From assembly GCF_009863985.1 (NCBI RefSeq), contig NZ_WEZT01000026.1, positions 1 to 48,389 on the forward strand: DNA of 48,389 bases, given 5' to 3'. Shown here piece by piece: positions 33,543 through 42,371 of the stretch (position 1 is its first letter; the number at the start of each line of letters is the position of its first letter). The position numbers and the translations under genes are program-made. The notes under the pieces were generated by a model. It saw nothing but the letters and a program-made list of their open reading frames with translations, did not search any database and was not told the origin of the DNA. The stretch is from Furfurilactobacillus milii. GTDB taxonomy: Bacteria > Bacillota > Bacilli > Lactobacillales > Lactobacillaceae.

Positions 33543-33748
33543 TGCCGCTTCCGGTGGTCAGCATTGACACGCTCGCCGTGGGACCGGTTCCAGCCTCCCA
33601 AGTTCGGAGTCTCTCACCTCGCCGACAAGCCTCGTGAAGACCACGCGTCTTGTCGACCGTCCGTGTTGTAAATTCGAGAAAACCATTCGAATTAACAACA
33701 CCTTCACGGCGCGGTATCAATGCTGACCGCCTACCGCTTCGTTCAGTC
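33543..33748 (-). repeat. Structured intergenic element, copy 8 (subtype I)
   Basis: Minus-strand reading: outer stem GGTCAGCATTGA with TCAATGCTGACC, then GCCGTG with CACGGC; hairpin 1 GTTGTTAATTCGA with TCGAATTTACAAC; hairpin 2 CGACAAG with CTTGTCG, with an inner CGTGG/CACG stem; hairpin 3 ACTCC with GGAGG-type bases. Conserved GGCGAGGTGAG, GGAACCGGTCCCACGGCGAG and CACCGGAAGCGG. All stems pair, so this is one of the best copies. It has no head-to-head partner. Confidence 0.8.
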
Positions 33749-33781
33749 TCCCCCCCAAAAAAAGATTTGAACCATAAACAG

Positions 33782-33810
33782 TTGACGTCGAAAAAGTTAA
33801 AAAATATTTT
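33782..33810 (+). promoter_or_regulatory. Candidate promoter of the exporter genes
   Basis: TTGACG (33782-33787), 17 bases, TATTTT (33805-33810). The surrounding 33749-33890 is very AT-rich and holds no gene. Confidence 0.5.
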
Positions 33811-33892
33811 TTCTGTGAAAAAAGTGCTATTCTAATTGAAAATTAATCTTTAGAATTTGTACATATTATTTTTACTTAAGGGAGTGACGGGG

Positions 33893-34607
33893 ATGGAGAT
33901 TCAATTGGATCAGGTTCGCAAATATTATGGTCGTACGGAGGTTTTACACGGTGTGTCTTTTTCATTGCCGTTGGATACTGGCAATGTCTTTGGCTTGATT
34001 GGACCAAACGGGGCAGGCAAATCAACCTTAATGCGGTTGCTCAGCGGGATTACGACCATCAATGGTGGGCAATTGAAGATTGATACTCAGGGTGATTCAC
34101 ACTATGACAAGTGGGCTCAGCGCAATTCACTGTATATTCCGGCTGGTGATCGTGGATTACGAAATAAGTTAACGCCAATGGAGAATCTACGCTATTTTAG
34201 TGCCATTTAAAGATACACAGGCCAGAATGCTGGCCAATGCCAAGCTGTTTGATGCGGAAAGTCTGATGAATAAAGAGTTTGATCAAATGTCGACTGGTCA
34301 AAAGAAAAAGGCAACACTACTCGTCGCCATTTCGTTTGATACACCGATGCTATTATTGGACGAACCCTCAAATGGTCTGGATATGTCTGCACAAGTCGAT
34401 TTAATGAAGCTGGTCGACTCTGTTGCTAAAAAGTCGCAGCATACGATTATTCTGTCTTCCCATGATCCAGTACTAATGAGTGAAGTGACCACACAGTATA
34501 TATTTGTGAATGAGGGGACTGTGATTAAAACGGTCGATCACAGTTTGTCGGAAGCGGAATTGCGGCAAATGTATGAACAACTTTATCAAAAGGCGGTGAT
34601 TCGATGA
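33893..34607 (+). pseudogene. ABC exporter ATPase, frameshifted
   Basis: The first part (33893-34210) reads MEIQLDQVRKYYGRTEVL with Walker A GPNGAGKST and stops after RYFSAI. The second part continues in the next frame from about 34200: VPFKDTQARM, signature MSTGQKKK, Walker B LLLDEPSNGLD and an H-loop near 34470. Together they make one normal ATPase of about 240 residues with nothing else missing. Related proteins read FSAIYGVP at the junction, so only about four residues are lost. The intact permease gene overlaps its 3' end by four bases, so the exporter as a whole is probably inactive. Start chosen at 33893 because GGGAG precedes it. Confidence 0.85.
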
Positions 34608-35392
34608 GCGTACGTGAATTGGGCACCATGATCTGGGTTGAAGTAACGATGCAAATGAAGACGGACATCAAATGCTTATCATCGACTGTGAGTGAGTTTA
34701 TTCTTTATACTTTTGCATATTTAGCGGTAGTGATCTTTGGGGCAGTGAAGGGCATGAACGCTTTTTATCACACAAATCTTGGCGTTGTCATGATCCTAAT
34801 TGGTTTTATGTTTTGGAATATGGGCGTGGTGGCAATGGACGAGTCGACTCTGTTTATTGAGACAGGAGCACGAACGGGTATTCTAGAAACGGAGATTCAA
34901 TCTCGCTTTTCGCTGTGGTTCATTGCACTAGTTCGAAGCTGGGTCACTGATATTTATTACTTTGTGTACTTACTTATTTTGAGTGTGATCACAGCATTTG
35001 TTATTTCTGTTCCAGTCCTGCAATTAGTTAAGGCTGACGTCCTCGTATTTGTCATCGCCATTATTTCAAACGTCGGCATGTTAGGGATTGGACTGCTATG
35101 TGGAGCCGGTTCGTTGAGATTTAAGCGAGTGGGTAACTGGAGTAGCATTCTTCAGTCAGCAATATTATTCGTGGCAAACGTTGCGATGCCAAATTACTTT
35201 GGTGCCCAGTTGTTATTGCCGTTTGGTGCCGGTATTGAAATTACAAGGCACTTATTCCTTGGACAATCAGTATCGCTTAACCTAATTGGGATTTATTTTG
35301 GCGTAAACGTCATCTGGTTTGCTCTGGGTTTAGTCGTTTTTTGCCACGCAATGCAGAAAGAACGGCGCATTGGTAGTTTTGACCGATTTTAA
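34604..35392 (+). CDS. ABC-2 type exporter permease
   Basis: 262 residues with six hydrophobic segments and no large outer domain, the ABC-2 layout. The ATG overlaps the end of the ATPase gene (ATGA). Conserved-looking pieces are FGAVKGMNAFY after segment 1 and the ETGARTGILETEIQS coupling region near residue 90. Cargo unknown. As the ATPase is frameshifted, the permease is probably an orphan on the way to decay, unless it borrows another ATPase. Confidence 0.78.
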   Translation: MSVRELGTMIWVEVTMQMKTDIKCLSSTVSEFILYTFAYLAVVIFGAVKGMNAFYHTNLGVVMILIGFMFWNMGVVAMDESTLFIETGARTGILETEIQSRFSLWFIALVRSWVTDIYYFVYLLILSVITAFVISVPVLQLVKADVLVFVIAIISNVGMLGIGLLCGAGSLRFKRVGNWSSILQSAILFVANVAMPNYFGAQLLLPFGAGIEITRHLFLGQSVSLNLIGIYFGVNVIWFALGLVVFCHAMQKERRIGSFDRF

Positions 35393-35406
35393 AATAAACG
35401 AAATGA

Positions 35407-35439
35407 ATGCGGACATTAAAAAATGTCCGTATTTTTTTT
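35407..35439 (+). terminator. Intrinsic terminator
   Basis: ATGCGGACATT and AATGTCCGTAT around a short A-loop, followed by TTTTTTT. Confidence 0.9.
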
Positions 35440-35449
35440 GAGTTACCAC

Positions 35450-35477
35450 TTGCAATTACTTTGTTACGCACTATAAT
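35450..35477 (+). promoter_or_regulatory. Promoter of the 39-codon gene
   Basis: TTGCAA (35450-35455), 16 bases, perfect TATAAT (35472-35477). Confidence 0.75.
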
Positions 35478-35536
35478 AATGGTATACAAATTACTTAAAC
35501 ACAAATAGTAATGTAATTGAAAGAAGGATGACGTTT

Positions 35537-35656
35537 ATGCGGAATGATGAAATGAGAGATATGCAGCTAATCAGTAATGGCGGTGTTTGGTCTGAACTGG
35601 AAATTGAGGAGCTGAGCCGCCATCAACGGGGAAGAAATCAATACAAGCGTTGGTAA
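35537..35656 (+). CDS. Small protein, 39 residues
   Basis: A short frame with its own strong promoter (60 bases upstream), an AAGGA ribosome site and its own terminator 60 bases downstream, so a deliberate single-gene unit. The sequence reads MRNDEMRDMQLISNGG, then VWSELEIEELSRHQ, then RGRNQYKRW. It is soluble, with an acidic first half and a very basic C-terminus, and no Cys or hydrophobic segment. I recognise no family. It could bind nucleic acid or a partner protein. The alternative is a regulatory RNA that happens to contain a frame. Confidence 0.6.
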   Translation: MRNDEMRDMQLISNGGVWSELEIEELSRHQRGRNQYKRW

Positions 35657-35718
35657 AAAGAAAAATGTGGGTTTGATGAAAACTGACCAACCGTGCAAAA
35701 TTAAAAAAATTTAACTTG

Positions 35719-35765
35719 AATCATTCACTGACTGCTTGAAAGGCAATCAGTGAATGATTTTTTGT
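35719..35765 (+). terminator. Intrinsic terminator
   Basis: AATCATTCACTGA and TCAGTGAATGATT form a 13-bp stem, extended by partial pairing in the loop, followed by a T-run. Confidence 0.9.
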
Positions 35766-35873
35766 TTGCTCAAAATGCCGTTGTATTAGCATTTGTTTAA
35801 CATCTTGGTGATTGAAAGTGTTGCTTACTATTAGTTACTGGTGATGTGGGGATAAACAGGGATGCATTTCTGC

Positions 35874-35902
35874 TTGTAAATTAGAATTTGATTAGTTATA
35901 CT
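35874..35902 (+). promoter_or_regulatory. Promoter of the opp operon
   Basis: TTGTAA (35874-35879), 17 bases, TATACT (35897-35902), about 100 bases before oppD. Confidence 0.65.
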
Positions 35903-36004
35903 TTGTCTAATGACTTTTTAATCTTACGAATAAGACTGTGTTCATCATACATAACGGGCAATGTTTGATGCACTTGAATGCGGTTGAAGAAATGAGGGAG
36001 TAGC

Positions 36005-37006
36005 ATGGCAGATGAAGAGAACCATTTTCTAAAAATCGAAGACGTCAGTACAGCTTTTAAGATTCAGGGTAAATATTACCCAGCTGTATCTGACGTCTCT
36101 TTAGATATCCACAATGATGAAATTGTTGCCATTGTGGGGGAGTCCGGATGTGGTAAAAGTACCTTAGCAACGACGATCATGGGCCTGCATGATCCTGCTG
36201 AAACTAAAATTGGTGGGAAAATTGAGTTTGAAGACCAAGACCTGTTAACACTCAATGAAGACCAGATGAACAAGATTCGTGGTGCCAAAATTGGCATGAT
36301 CTTCCAGGACCCGTTATCAGCATTAAATCCACTGAAACGAATTGGTGATCAAATTCAGGAAGGTTTGGATTACCACACCAAGATGACTGAGGCTGAAAAG
36401 AAGGCCCGCGTGCTTGAGTTGGTTAACCAGGTTGGGATTCCTCATCCAGAGCGGGTTATCCGTCAATTTCCACATGAACTATCTGGTGGGATGCGTCAAC
36501 GTGTGGTTATCGCCATCGCGATTGCCTGCAAACCTGACCTGATGATTGCTGACGAACCAACCACCGCTTTGGACGTTACCATCCAAGCTCAAATTTTGGA
36601 CTTGCTTAAAGATATTCAAAAAGAAAACCATGCCGGGATCATTTTGATCACGCATGATTTGGGTGTTGTCGCCGAGACGGCTGATGAAGTTGCTGTTATG
36701 TATGCTGGTCAGGTCGTTGAAAAGGGCTCAGCCAAACAGATTTTTGACAATCCGCTACATCCTTACACGCGTTCATTGCTACGTTCAATGCCACAAAAAG
36801 ACAGTGAAAACGATGATCTGTATGTCATTGAAGGATCTGTTCCTTCATTACAGAAGATGCCTCAAGACGGTTGTAAGTTTGCCCCACGGATTCCATGGGT
36901 TCCCGCAAGCGAACATGAAGCGCATCCAACGATGCATGAAGTTGAACCAGGCCATCGTGTCCGCTGCACCTGCTACAAAAACTTTAAGTTCCAAGACGAA
37001 GCTTAG
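36005..37006 (+). CDS. oppD: Oligopeptide importer ATPase OppD
   Basis: 333 residues: Walker [10 protein letters not shown] near 50, signature LSGGMRQR near 160, Walker [13 protein letters not shown] near 180, H-loop THDLGVV near 215. The C-terminal extension carries a Cys-containing stretch ([11 protein letters not shown] to CTCYKN), the iron-sulfur-type or structural motif typical of OppD/DppD. GGGAG precedes the ATG. First gene of oppDFBCA, with oppF 15 bases downstream. It powers uptake of peptides that feed PepX, Pip and other peptidases. Confidence 0.93.
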   Translation: MADEENHFLKIEDVSTAFKIQGKYYPAVSDVSLDIHNDEIVAIVGESGCGKSTLATTIMGLHDPAETKIGGKIEFEDQDLLTLNEDQMNKIRGAKIGMIFQDPLSALNPLKRIGDQIQEGLDYHTKMTEAEKKARVLELVNQVGIPHPERVIRQFPHELSGGMRQRVVIAIAIACKPDLMIADEPTTALDVTIQAQILDLLKDIQKENHAGIILITHDLGVVAETADEVAVMYAGQVVEKGSAKQIFDNPLHPYTRSLLRSMPQKDSENDDLYVIEGSVPSLQKMPQDGCKFAPRIPWVPASEHEAHPTMHEVEPGHRVRCTCYKNFKFQDEA

Positions 37007-37021
37007 AATGGGGGAGAGTAA

Positions 37022-37975
37022 ATGAGTTTAATTGAAGTTAAAGACCTAGAAGTTCATTACCCAATCCGTTCTGGGTTTTGGAACCGAGTAACGGATGAAG
37101 TGCTGGCTGTGGATGGTATTAGTTTAAATATTGAAGCCGGTGAAACTTATGGACTTGTGGGTGAATCAGGGTCAGGTAAGTCAACGACTGGTAAATCTAT
37201 TGTTGGCCTGGAAAAGCCGACAAAGGGTCAGATTATTTACAAAGGAAAGGATATTACCAAGCCCAGCAATCGTCGAGAATTAGATTATAACCAAGATGTA
37301 CAGATGATTTTTCAGGATTCACTGTCTAGTTTGAACCCCCGTAAACGGATTGAAGATATTATCGCCGAACCAATTCGCAACTTTGAACACCTTGATAAGA
37401 ATCAGGAAAAATTAAGGGTTTTGCAATTATTAGATATTGTTGGCCTGGATGCTGATGCGTTATACAAATATCCCCACCAATTTTCAGGTGGTCAGCGACA
37501 ACGTATTGGGGTAGCGAGGGCTGTTGCGACCAATCCCAAATTAATTGTTGCAGATGAGCCTGTATCCGCACTTGATTTATCAGTTCAGGCTCAAGTTCTG
37601 AACTTCATGAAGCGAATTCAACGTGATTTTGGTATTTCTTATTTATTTATTTCACATGATTTAGGTGTTGTTCGACATATGTGTGACAACATTGCGATTA
37701 TGCATCGTGGCCGATTAGTTGAGATTGGGACGCGTGATGATATTTACAATCATCCGATGCACATTTACACAAAGCGATTACTTTCCGCGATTCCAGAAAC
37801 AAGCGTTGAGGGTCGTGCAGAAGCCAGAGCACATCGTGAAGCTGTCGAGCAAGAATTTCAGGAGAATCAATCCCGATACTACGATAAAGATGGTAAGGTC
37901 TTGCCACTAGTAGACGTTTCTGCTACTCATAAGGTCGCTTTGCCGGAAGACGAAATTGAAGAGGAGGACAAGTAA
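37022..37975 (+). CDS. oppF: Oligopeptide importer ATPase OppF
   Basis: 317 residues: Walker A GESGSGKST near 48, signature FSGGQRQR near 155, Walker B LIVADEPVSALD near 175, H-loop SHDLGVV near 211, C-terminal extension after 265 with acidic end (EDEIEEEDK). The long acidic tail is typical of lactobacillar OppF. GGGGGAG-type ribosome site. It ends one base before the oppB start, and the oppB ribosome site GAGGAGG lies in its last codons. Confidence 0.93.
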   Translation: MSLIEVKDLEVHYPIRSGFWNRVTDEVLAVDGISLNIEAGETYGLVGESGSGKSTTGKSIVGLEKPTKGQIIYKGKDITKPSNRRELDYNQDVQMIFQDSLSSLNPRKRIEDIIAEPIRNFEHLDKNQEKLRVLQLLDIVGLDADALYKYPHQFSGGQRQRIGVARAVATNPKLIVADEPVSALDLSVQAQVLNFMKRIQRDFGISYLFISHDLGVVRHMCDNIAIMHRGRLVEIGTRDDIYNHPMHIYTKRLLSAIPETSVEGRAEARAHREAVEQEFQENQSRYYDKDGKVLPLVDVSATHKVALPEDEIEEEDK

Positions 37976-37976
37976 T

Positions 37977-38936
37977 ATGTGGAAAACAGTTTTGCGCCGT
38001 GTCCTCATTATGATTCCAGAAATAATCATATTAAGTATCTTAGTTTTTTTGTTGGCGAAAGCAATGCCTGGTGATCCATTTACTGGTAGTATCGGTCCAC
38101 ATACTAGCGCGGCCCAGATTCATCATCTGAAAGAGGCAGCAGGTTTATATAATCCATGGTACGAGCAGTATTGGAACTGGGTGGTTCACTTATTTCATGG
38201 GAATCTAGGAACAAGTTTTCAGTATCAAGAACCAGTTACCAGAATTATTGGTAATCGTGCTATTAATACTCTGTGGCTCGCCGTTTTTGCAATGGTATTA
38301 ACTTACGCCATCGGTATTCCAATGGGGTTGTACGCCGGTCGTAATCAAAACAAAATAGGTGACACTATTATTAGAGTTTACACATTTGTTACGATGTCGA
38401 TTCCTTTTTTCGTTATCTTAGTTCTCGGGTTGTGGATTTTCGGCTACGTGCTTGGTTGGTTTCCAACAACGGGCTCTGTGAGCGCAACGGCTAATAGTGG
38501 GATGGCGACAACGCTGTCTAGATTGCAGCATATAGTTTTACCAGGACTTTTGGCTGCCTTGTTTGGGACAGTAAATATCGTTCAGTATTTACGATCGGAA
38601 GTTATTGATGCAAAAGGGTCAGATTATGTTAGAACAGCCCGTTCTAAAGGCGTTCCGACGGGAGATGTGTTCCGCCACCATATTTTAAGAAACTCGTTGT
38701 TACCAATCGCAGCATTTGCCGGTTATTCAATTACAGGCCTGTTAGGTGGGTCACTGTATACGGAAATGGTCTTCTCATATCCTGGGATGGGTCTTTTGTT
38801 CTTAAATTCAATATCTTATCGTGATTATACGGTCATTACGGCACTTGTACTGTTGTATGGCATATTGAACTTATTTGGTACCCTTCTTTCAGATATTATT
38901 CTTTCTGCTGTTGATCCGCGAGTTCGCATTCAGTAA
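37977..38936 (+). CDS. oppB: Oligopeptide importer permease OppB
   Basis: 319 residues, six hydrophobic segments, N-terminal helix then the extracellular loop KAMPGDPFTG, EAA loop YVRTARSKGVPTGDVFRHH near 228. Start at ATG 37977, behind GAGGAGG; an in-frame ATG at 37956 would lie inside oppF before that site. Pairs with OppC. Confidence 0.92.
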   Translation: MWKTVLRRVLIMIPEIIILSILVFLLAKAMPGDPFTGSIGPHTSAAQIHHLKEAAGLYNPWYEQYWNWVVHLFHGNLGTSFQYQEPVTRIIGNRAINTLWLAVFAMVLTYAIGIPMGLYAGRNQNKIGDTIIRVYTFVTMSIPFFVILVLGLWIFGYVLGWFPTTGSVSATANSGMATTLSRLQHIVLPGLLAALFGTVNIVQYLRSEVIDAKGSDYVRTARSKGVPTGDVFRHHILRNSLLPIAAFAGYSITGLLGGSLYTEMVFSYPGMGLLFLNSISYRDYTVITALVLLYGILNLFGTLLSDIILSAVDPRVRIQ

Positions 38937-38949
38937 AGGAGATGTAAAA

Positions 38950-39897
38950 ATGTCTCAAAATCAGTTAAACAGACAGTCTTCAATTTCAGAAGAAGACTTA
39001 GCACGTTTATCAAAAGAAGCTGAGCAAGAAGCAACACCATCTTCCTTACGTATTGTATGGAATGAATTCAAGGCTGACCGTCCGGCGTTGTTTGCTTTAG
39101 TGATTATGGTCATATTTATTTTGTTTGTGATGATTGCTTCTTTGTTTATTAATCAGGGTCAAGCTATGGCCACAAATATTATGGATTCTTATGACAAACC
39201 ATTTACGCAATTCTTTTTAGGAACAGACCAAGGCGGCCGTTCAATTGCTAAACAGTTGATTTTAGGTTCTAGGAACTCTATAGGAATTGCAATTGGACTA
39301 ACTATAATTAGTTCAACTTTTGGTATTTGTTATGGGTTAATTGCTGGTTATTTTGGCGGAATTGTCGATAATGTGATGATGCGTATTTATGACTTTATGT
39401 TGATGTTGCCAATTACCCTTTTCATTATTGTTTTAGTCACAATTATCCCTAACTACAATGTTGTTACTTTAACGCTTATTTTAAGTTCTTTTTATTGGAT
39501 GGGAACTTCACGATTGATTCGTGCGCGTACTTTATCTGAGTCTAAAAAGGACTATGTGGCCGCTTCGAAAACCTCAGGGACTAGTACCTTTAAAATCATT
39601 TTTCGAGAAATTATGCCCAACATTTCATCGTTAATTATTGTCGACACTATGTTGTCTTTCGCCGAAAATATTGGGGTTGAAACTGGACTAAGTTATTTAG
39701 GCTTTGGATTGCCAACCAATACACCTTCACTAGGTACAATGATTGCCAATGCTAATGATCCAAGCAGTATTACAGAATATTGGTGGACCTGGTTGTTGGC
39801 TGCTGTTGAAATCATAATTTTGACACTTTCAATCAGTTATATTGGGCAAGTTATTCGTCGTGCGACAGATGCATCACAGCGTCTTGGTGATGATTAA
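38950..39897 (+). CDS. oppC: Oligopeptide importer permease OppC
   Basis: 315 residues: a hydrophilic N-terminal tail of about 45 residues, six hydrophobic segments, GTDQGGRS near 97 and the EAA loop YVAASKTSGTSTFKIIFREI near 205, as in OppC/DppC. AAAGGAG lies seven bases before ATG 38950. After it comes a gap with a separate promoter for oppA, so the permease-ATPase part and the receptor can be made in different amounts. Confidence 0.92.
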   Translation: MSQNQLNRQSSISEEDLARLSKEAEQEATPSSLRIVWNEFKADRPALFALVIMVIFILFVMIASLFINQGQAMATNIMDSYDKPFTQFFLGTDQGGRSIAKQLILGSRNSIGIAIGLTIISSTFGICYGLIAGYFGGIVDNVMMRIYDFMLMLPITLFIIVLVTIIPNYNVVTLTLILSSFYWMGTSRLIRARTLSESKKDYVAASKTSGTSTFKIIFREIMPNISSLIIVDTMLSFAENIGVETGLSYLGFGLPTNTPSLGTMIANANDPSSITEYWWTWLLAAVEIIILTLSISYIGQVIRRATDASQRLGDD

Positions 39898-39939
39898 AAA
39901 AATGAGACAGATGAAAATGAGATTTTTTTAATTATTATC

Positions 39940-39967
39940 TTTACAAATTCTCATTTAGTGGTATACT
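39940..39967 (+). promoter_or_regulatory. Separate promoter of oppA
   Basis: TTTACA (39940-39945), 16 bases, TATACT (39962-39967). A stem of AAATGAGA with TCTCATTT encloses an A/T-rich loop just upstream (39914-39957) and may be a weak terminator of the upstream transcript. Confidence 0.65.
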
Positions 39968-40021
39968 TAGTTCCGTAATTATTTGATTATAATGTTTTTC
40001 ATTATTTGGGAGGATGAGTGC

Positions 40022-41803
40022 ATGAAAAAAACTAAGTTTGCTCTAGCCGGAGCAGCAGCACTTTCAGTACTTACGTTGGCCGCTTGTTCAAGTAAGAGTA
40101 GTAGTTCTCAACCATCAACAGCTGTTAAGATGGCAAAATCATATAATGCTTCAGGATCCATTGACAAAAATGCGACTATTAAAGCCGCAGAAGTTAACGA
40201 TGCCCCCTTCAAGGGTGTCAGTGATACTGTGTTAGCTTCGAATGCTGAAGATGGTGATGTTTTCTCACCTGGTCTACAGGGATTGTTCAAGACAGATAAA
40301 AACTACAACATTGTTGATGGCGGCCCTGCTAATCTTAAGTTGAATCGTTCCAATAATACGGCAACAATCACGCTTCGCAGTAACTTAAAGTGGTCGAATG
40401 GCTCGCAAGTAACTGCGAAGGATGTTGAATATGCTTATGAAGTTCTTGGCAATAAAGACTCCGACACTCAACAATACAGTTCGAGTCTGGAACAGATTAA
40501 AGGTATGACAGAATACCATAGTGGTAAGGCATCCACAATTTCTGGTATTGAAATGCCAGACGGTGAAAAAGGCAAAAAGGTTGTTATTCACTATAAGCAC
40601 GTCACGCCTTCAATGAAACGTTCCGGTAATGGATTCTTTTGGGAGTATGCTGAGCCATATGAATATATCAAGAATGTTCCAATAAGCAAATTGGCTTCCG
40701 CACCTCAAGTTCGTAAGAATCCTATTTTCTATGGTCCATTTAAATTGCAGAAAATGGTTACTGGTGAATCGACTAGTTGGGTACGCAATCCATACTACTG
40801 GGGTAAAAAGGGAAATGCTAAGGCAGTCACCATTAATGTAGTTTCATCGAGTGCCGCAGGTTCTGCATTTAAAGCCCACAAGTATGACTTTACTGTTGGT
40901 ACAACAGGAATTGCTGCCTCACAATATCCAACCGTTAAAAAGTTGAGTGATTACACAAACGTTGGTTCTCCAGAGATGGGTTATGGATACCTTGGTTTCA
41001 TGGTTGGACATATGAATTCTAAGACGGGTATGAATGTCATGGACAAAGACTCCAAGGTCTCAAACAAGAGTCTCCGTCAAGCCATTGGATACGCAATGAA
41101 TGTTGACGCAGTCGAAAAGAAGTTTGGTAACGGTCTCGGAAAACGCGCAACTACGTTAATTCCTAGCGTATTTACCGATTATCATGACAAGAGTGCTAAG
41201 GGCTTCCCATTGAACTTAAAGAAGGCCAATAAGCTTTTAGATGATGCAGGATACAAGAAGAAGGGCAAATGGCGTCAAACGCCTGATGGTAAAAAGCTGG
41301 TTTTGCACTTTGCTGCGATGAAGAGTTCTTCTACGCATGATGAAGAAATTCAAAATTATTTGCAGCAATGGCATAAGATTGGTCTTGATGTTCAATTAAC
41401 TGGCGGCAAGACGATGGAGATGAATGCGTTTTACGATGCTATTCAGTCTCCCAAACCACCTAAGAATGTTGACTTCTTTGAAGCTGCTTGGCAGGTAAGC
41501 TCTGAACCTACTCCAACTATGTATGAAGCTAATGCTCCATTCAATATGGGTCATTTTGCAACAAAGAGAAACACACAGCTGATTGAAAATATGAACAATA
41601 ACAAAGCCTTCAGCAATTCATATCGGAAGACACAGTTTAAAGACTGGCAAGCCTATATGAATCAACAAGCTGCTTACATTCCTGAAAGCGAAGGTTTGAC
41701 TTGGACGCCAGTTAACCATCGTATTAAGAATTACAGTACATCTGCGGCTGATTCAAATGATTCATGGGCTACTATGGGTGCCACGTCAGCTAATCCGAAA
41801 TAA
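40022..41803 (+). CDS. oppA: Oligopeptide-binding lipoprotein OppA
   Basis: 593 residues with lipobox LAAC near residue 19 and a Ser-rich linker, then a family-5 solute-binding fold (SNLKWSNGSQVTAKDVEYAY near 125, FYGPFKL near 230). GGGAGG precedes ATG 40022. It is the last gene of the opp operon with a promoter of its own, consistent with receptor excess over the transporter. It is more AT-rich than the OppA-like gene at 14973 and clearly a different lineage, so the two receptors probably have different peptide preferences. Confidence 0.93.
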   Translation: MKKTKFALAGAAALSVLTLAACSSKSSSSQPSTAVKMAKSYNASGSIDKNATIKAAEVNDAPFKGVSDTVLASNAEDGDVFSPGLQGLFKTDKNYNIVDGGPANLKLNRSNNTATITLRSNLKWSNGSQVTAKDVEYAYEVLGNKDSDTQQYSSSLEQIKGMTEYHSGKASTISGIEMPDGEKGKKVVIHYKHVTPSMKRSGNGFFWEYAEPYEYIKNVPISKLASAPQVRKNPIFYGPFKLQKMVTGESTSWVRNPYYWGKKGNAKAVTINVVSSSAAGSAFKAHKYDFTVGTTGIAASQYPTVKKLSDYTNVGSPEMGYGYLGFMVGHMNSKTGMNVMDKDSKVSNKSLRQAIGYAMNVDAVEKKFGNGLGKRATTLIPSVFTDYHDKSAKGFPLNLKKANKLLDDAGYKKKGKWRQTPDGKKLVLHFAAMKSSSTHDEEIQNYLQQWHKIGLDVQLTGGKTMEMNAFYDAIQSPKPPKNVDFFEAAWQVSSEPTPTMYEANAPFNMGHFATKRNTQLIENMNNNKAFSNSYRKTQFKDWQAYMNQQAAYIPESEGLTWTPVNHRIKNYSTSAADSNDSWATMGATSANPK

Positions 41804-41827
41804 ACTTAGTTATTTTAATGTGTCATT

Positions 41828-41860
41828 AAACGTCTTGAGTGTAAGCTCAAGGCGTTTTTT
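41828..41860 (+). terminator. Intrinsic terminator of the opp operon
   Basis: AAACGTCTTGAG and CTCAAGGCGTTT pair around a 5-6 base loop, followed by TTTTT. Confidence 0.9.
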
Positions 41861-42086
41861 AGCCCAAATGAGCTCAAAAGGAAGCGCATGTTCACGGAAG
41901 CTTTTATCTGTACAAATAAATGGAATCTAGAGTCTTCTTTCAAAGTCTTAATTCATGTGATGCCGGGAGTGTATCCCTTACGCAACATCTTTCTAAGCTA
42001 CTATTAGACAGTTGGCATCAATTGATAACGAGGTAATTGGCTGCAATTATAGTAAAAAACTATTGGGAGATGAGAACGCACGCTAA

Positions 42087-42239
42087 AAAGGTGTTGGCGA
42101 TGCTTTGTTGAGTTGGTTTGAAAATAAACTACGCGAGTTAGACAGTCATATAGTTAATTTGGAAACATTTAACTATCAAGCACCGAACTTCTATCTAAAG
42201 CGAGGATATAATATATTCGGTAAGGGATTATTCAAGTGA
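42087..42239 (+). pseudogene. C-terminal remnant of a GNAT acetyltransferase
   Basis: The frame reads KGVGDALLSWFE, then LDSHIVNLETFNYQAP, then NFYLKRGYNIFGKGLFK and a stop. This is the end of an N-acetyltransferase: the acetyl-CoA loop (R..KGVG) and the closing QAPxFYxKRGY block. A TAA at 42084 interrupts just before it, in the same frame as degenerate upstream codons (IDNEVIGCN near 42025), and no start or ribosome site is present. The rest of 41861-42086 shows no other gene. A degraded gene with internal deletion is the best reading. Confidence 0.75.
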
Positions 42240-42371
42240 TGTCAGTGAGTATTACATGGTGAAAAAGCTGTAAACGAAGATCTGCATAAATTGCAGGTCT
42301 TTTTGTTATCAAGGCTTTTAGGACAACGAGTAAGATTAAGAAAATTAAGGGGGAGAAGGAGGGTGCCAATA

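Noticed and set aside
1755-33748. HEARO/OMEGA-type RNA assignment for the eight elements
   Set aside because: Size and multi-copy habit would fit, but there is no IsrB/IscB-like gene nearby and I cannot match the consensus from memory, so I leave the family unnamed.
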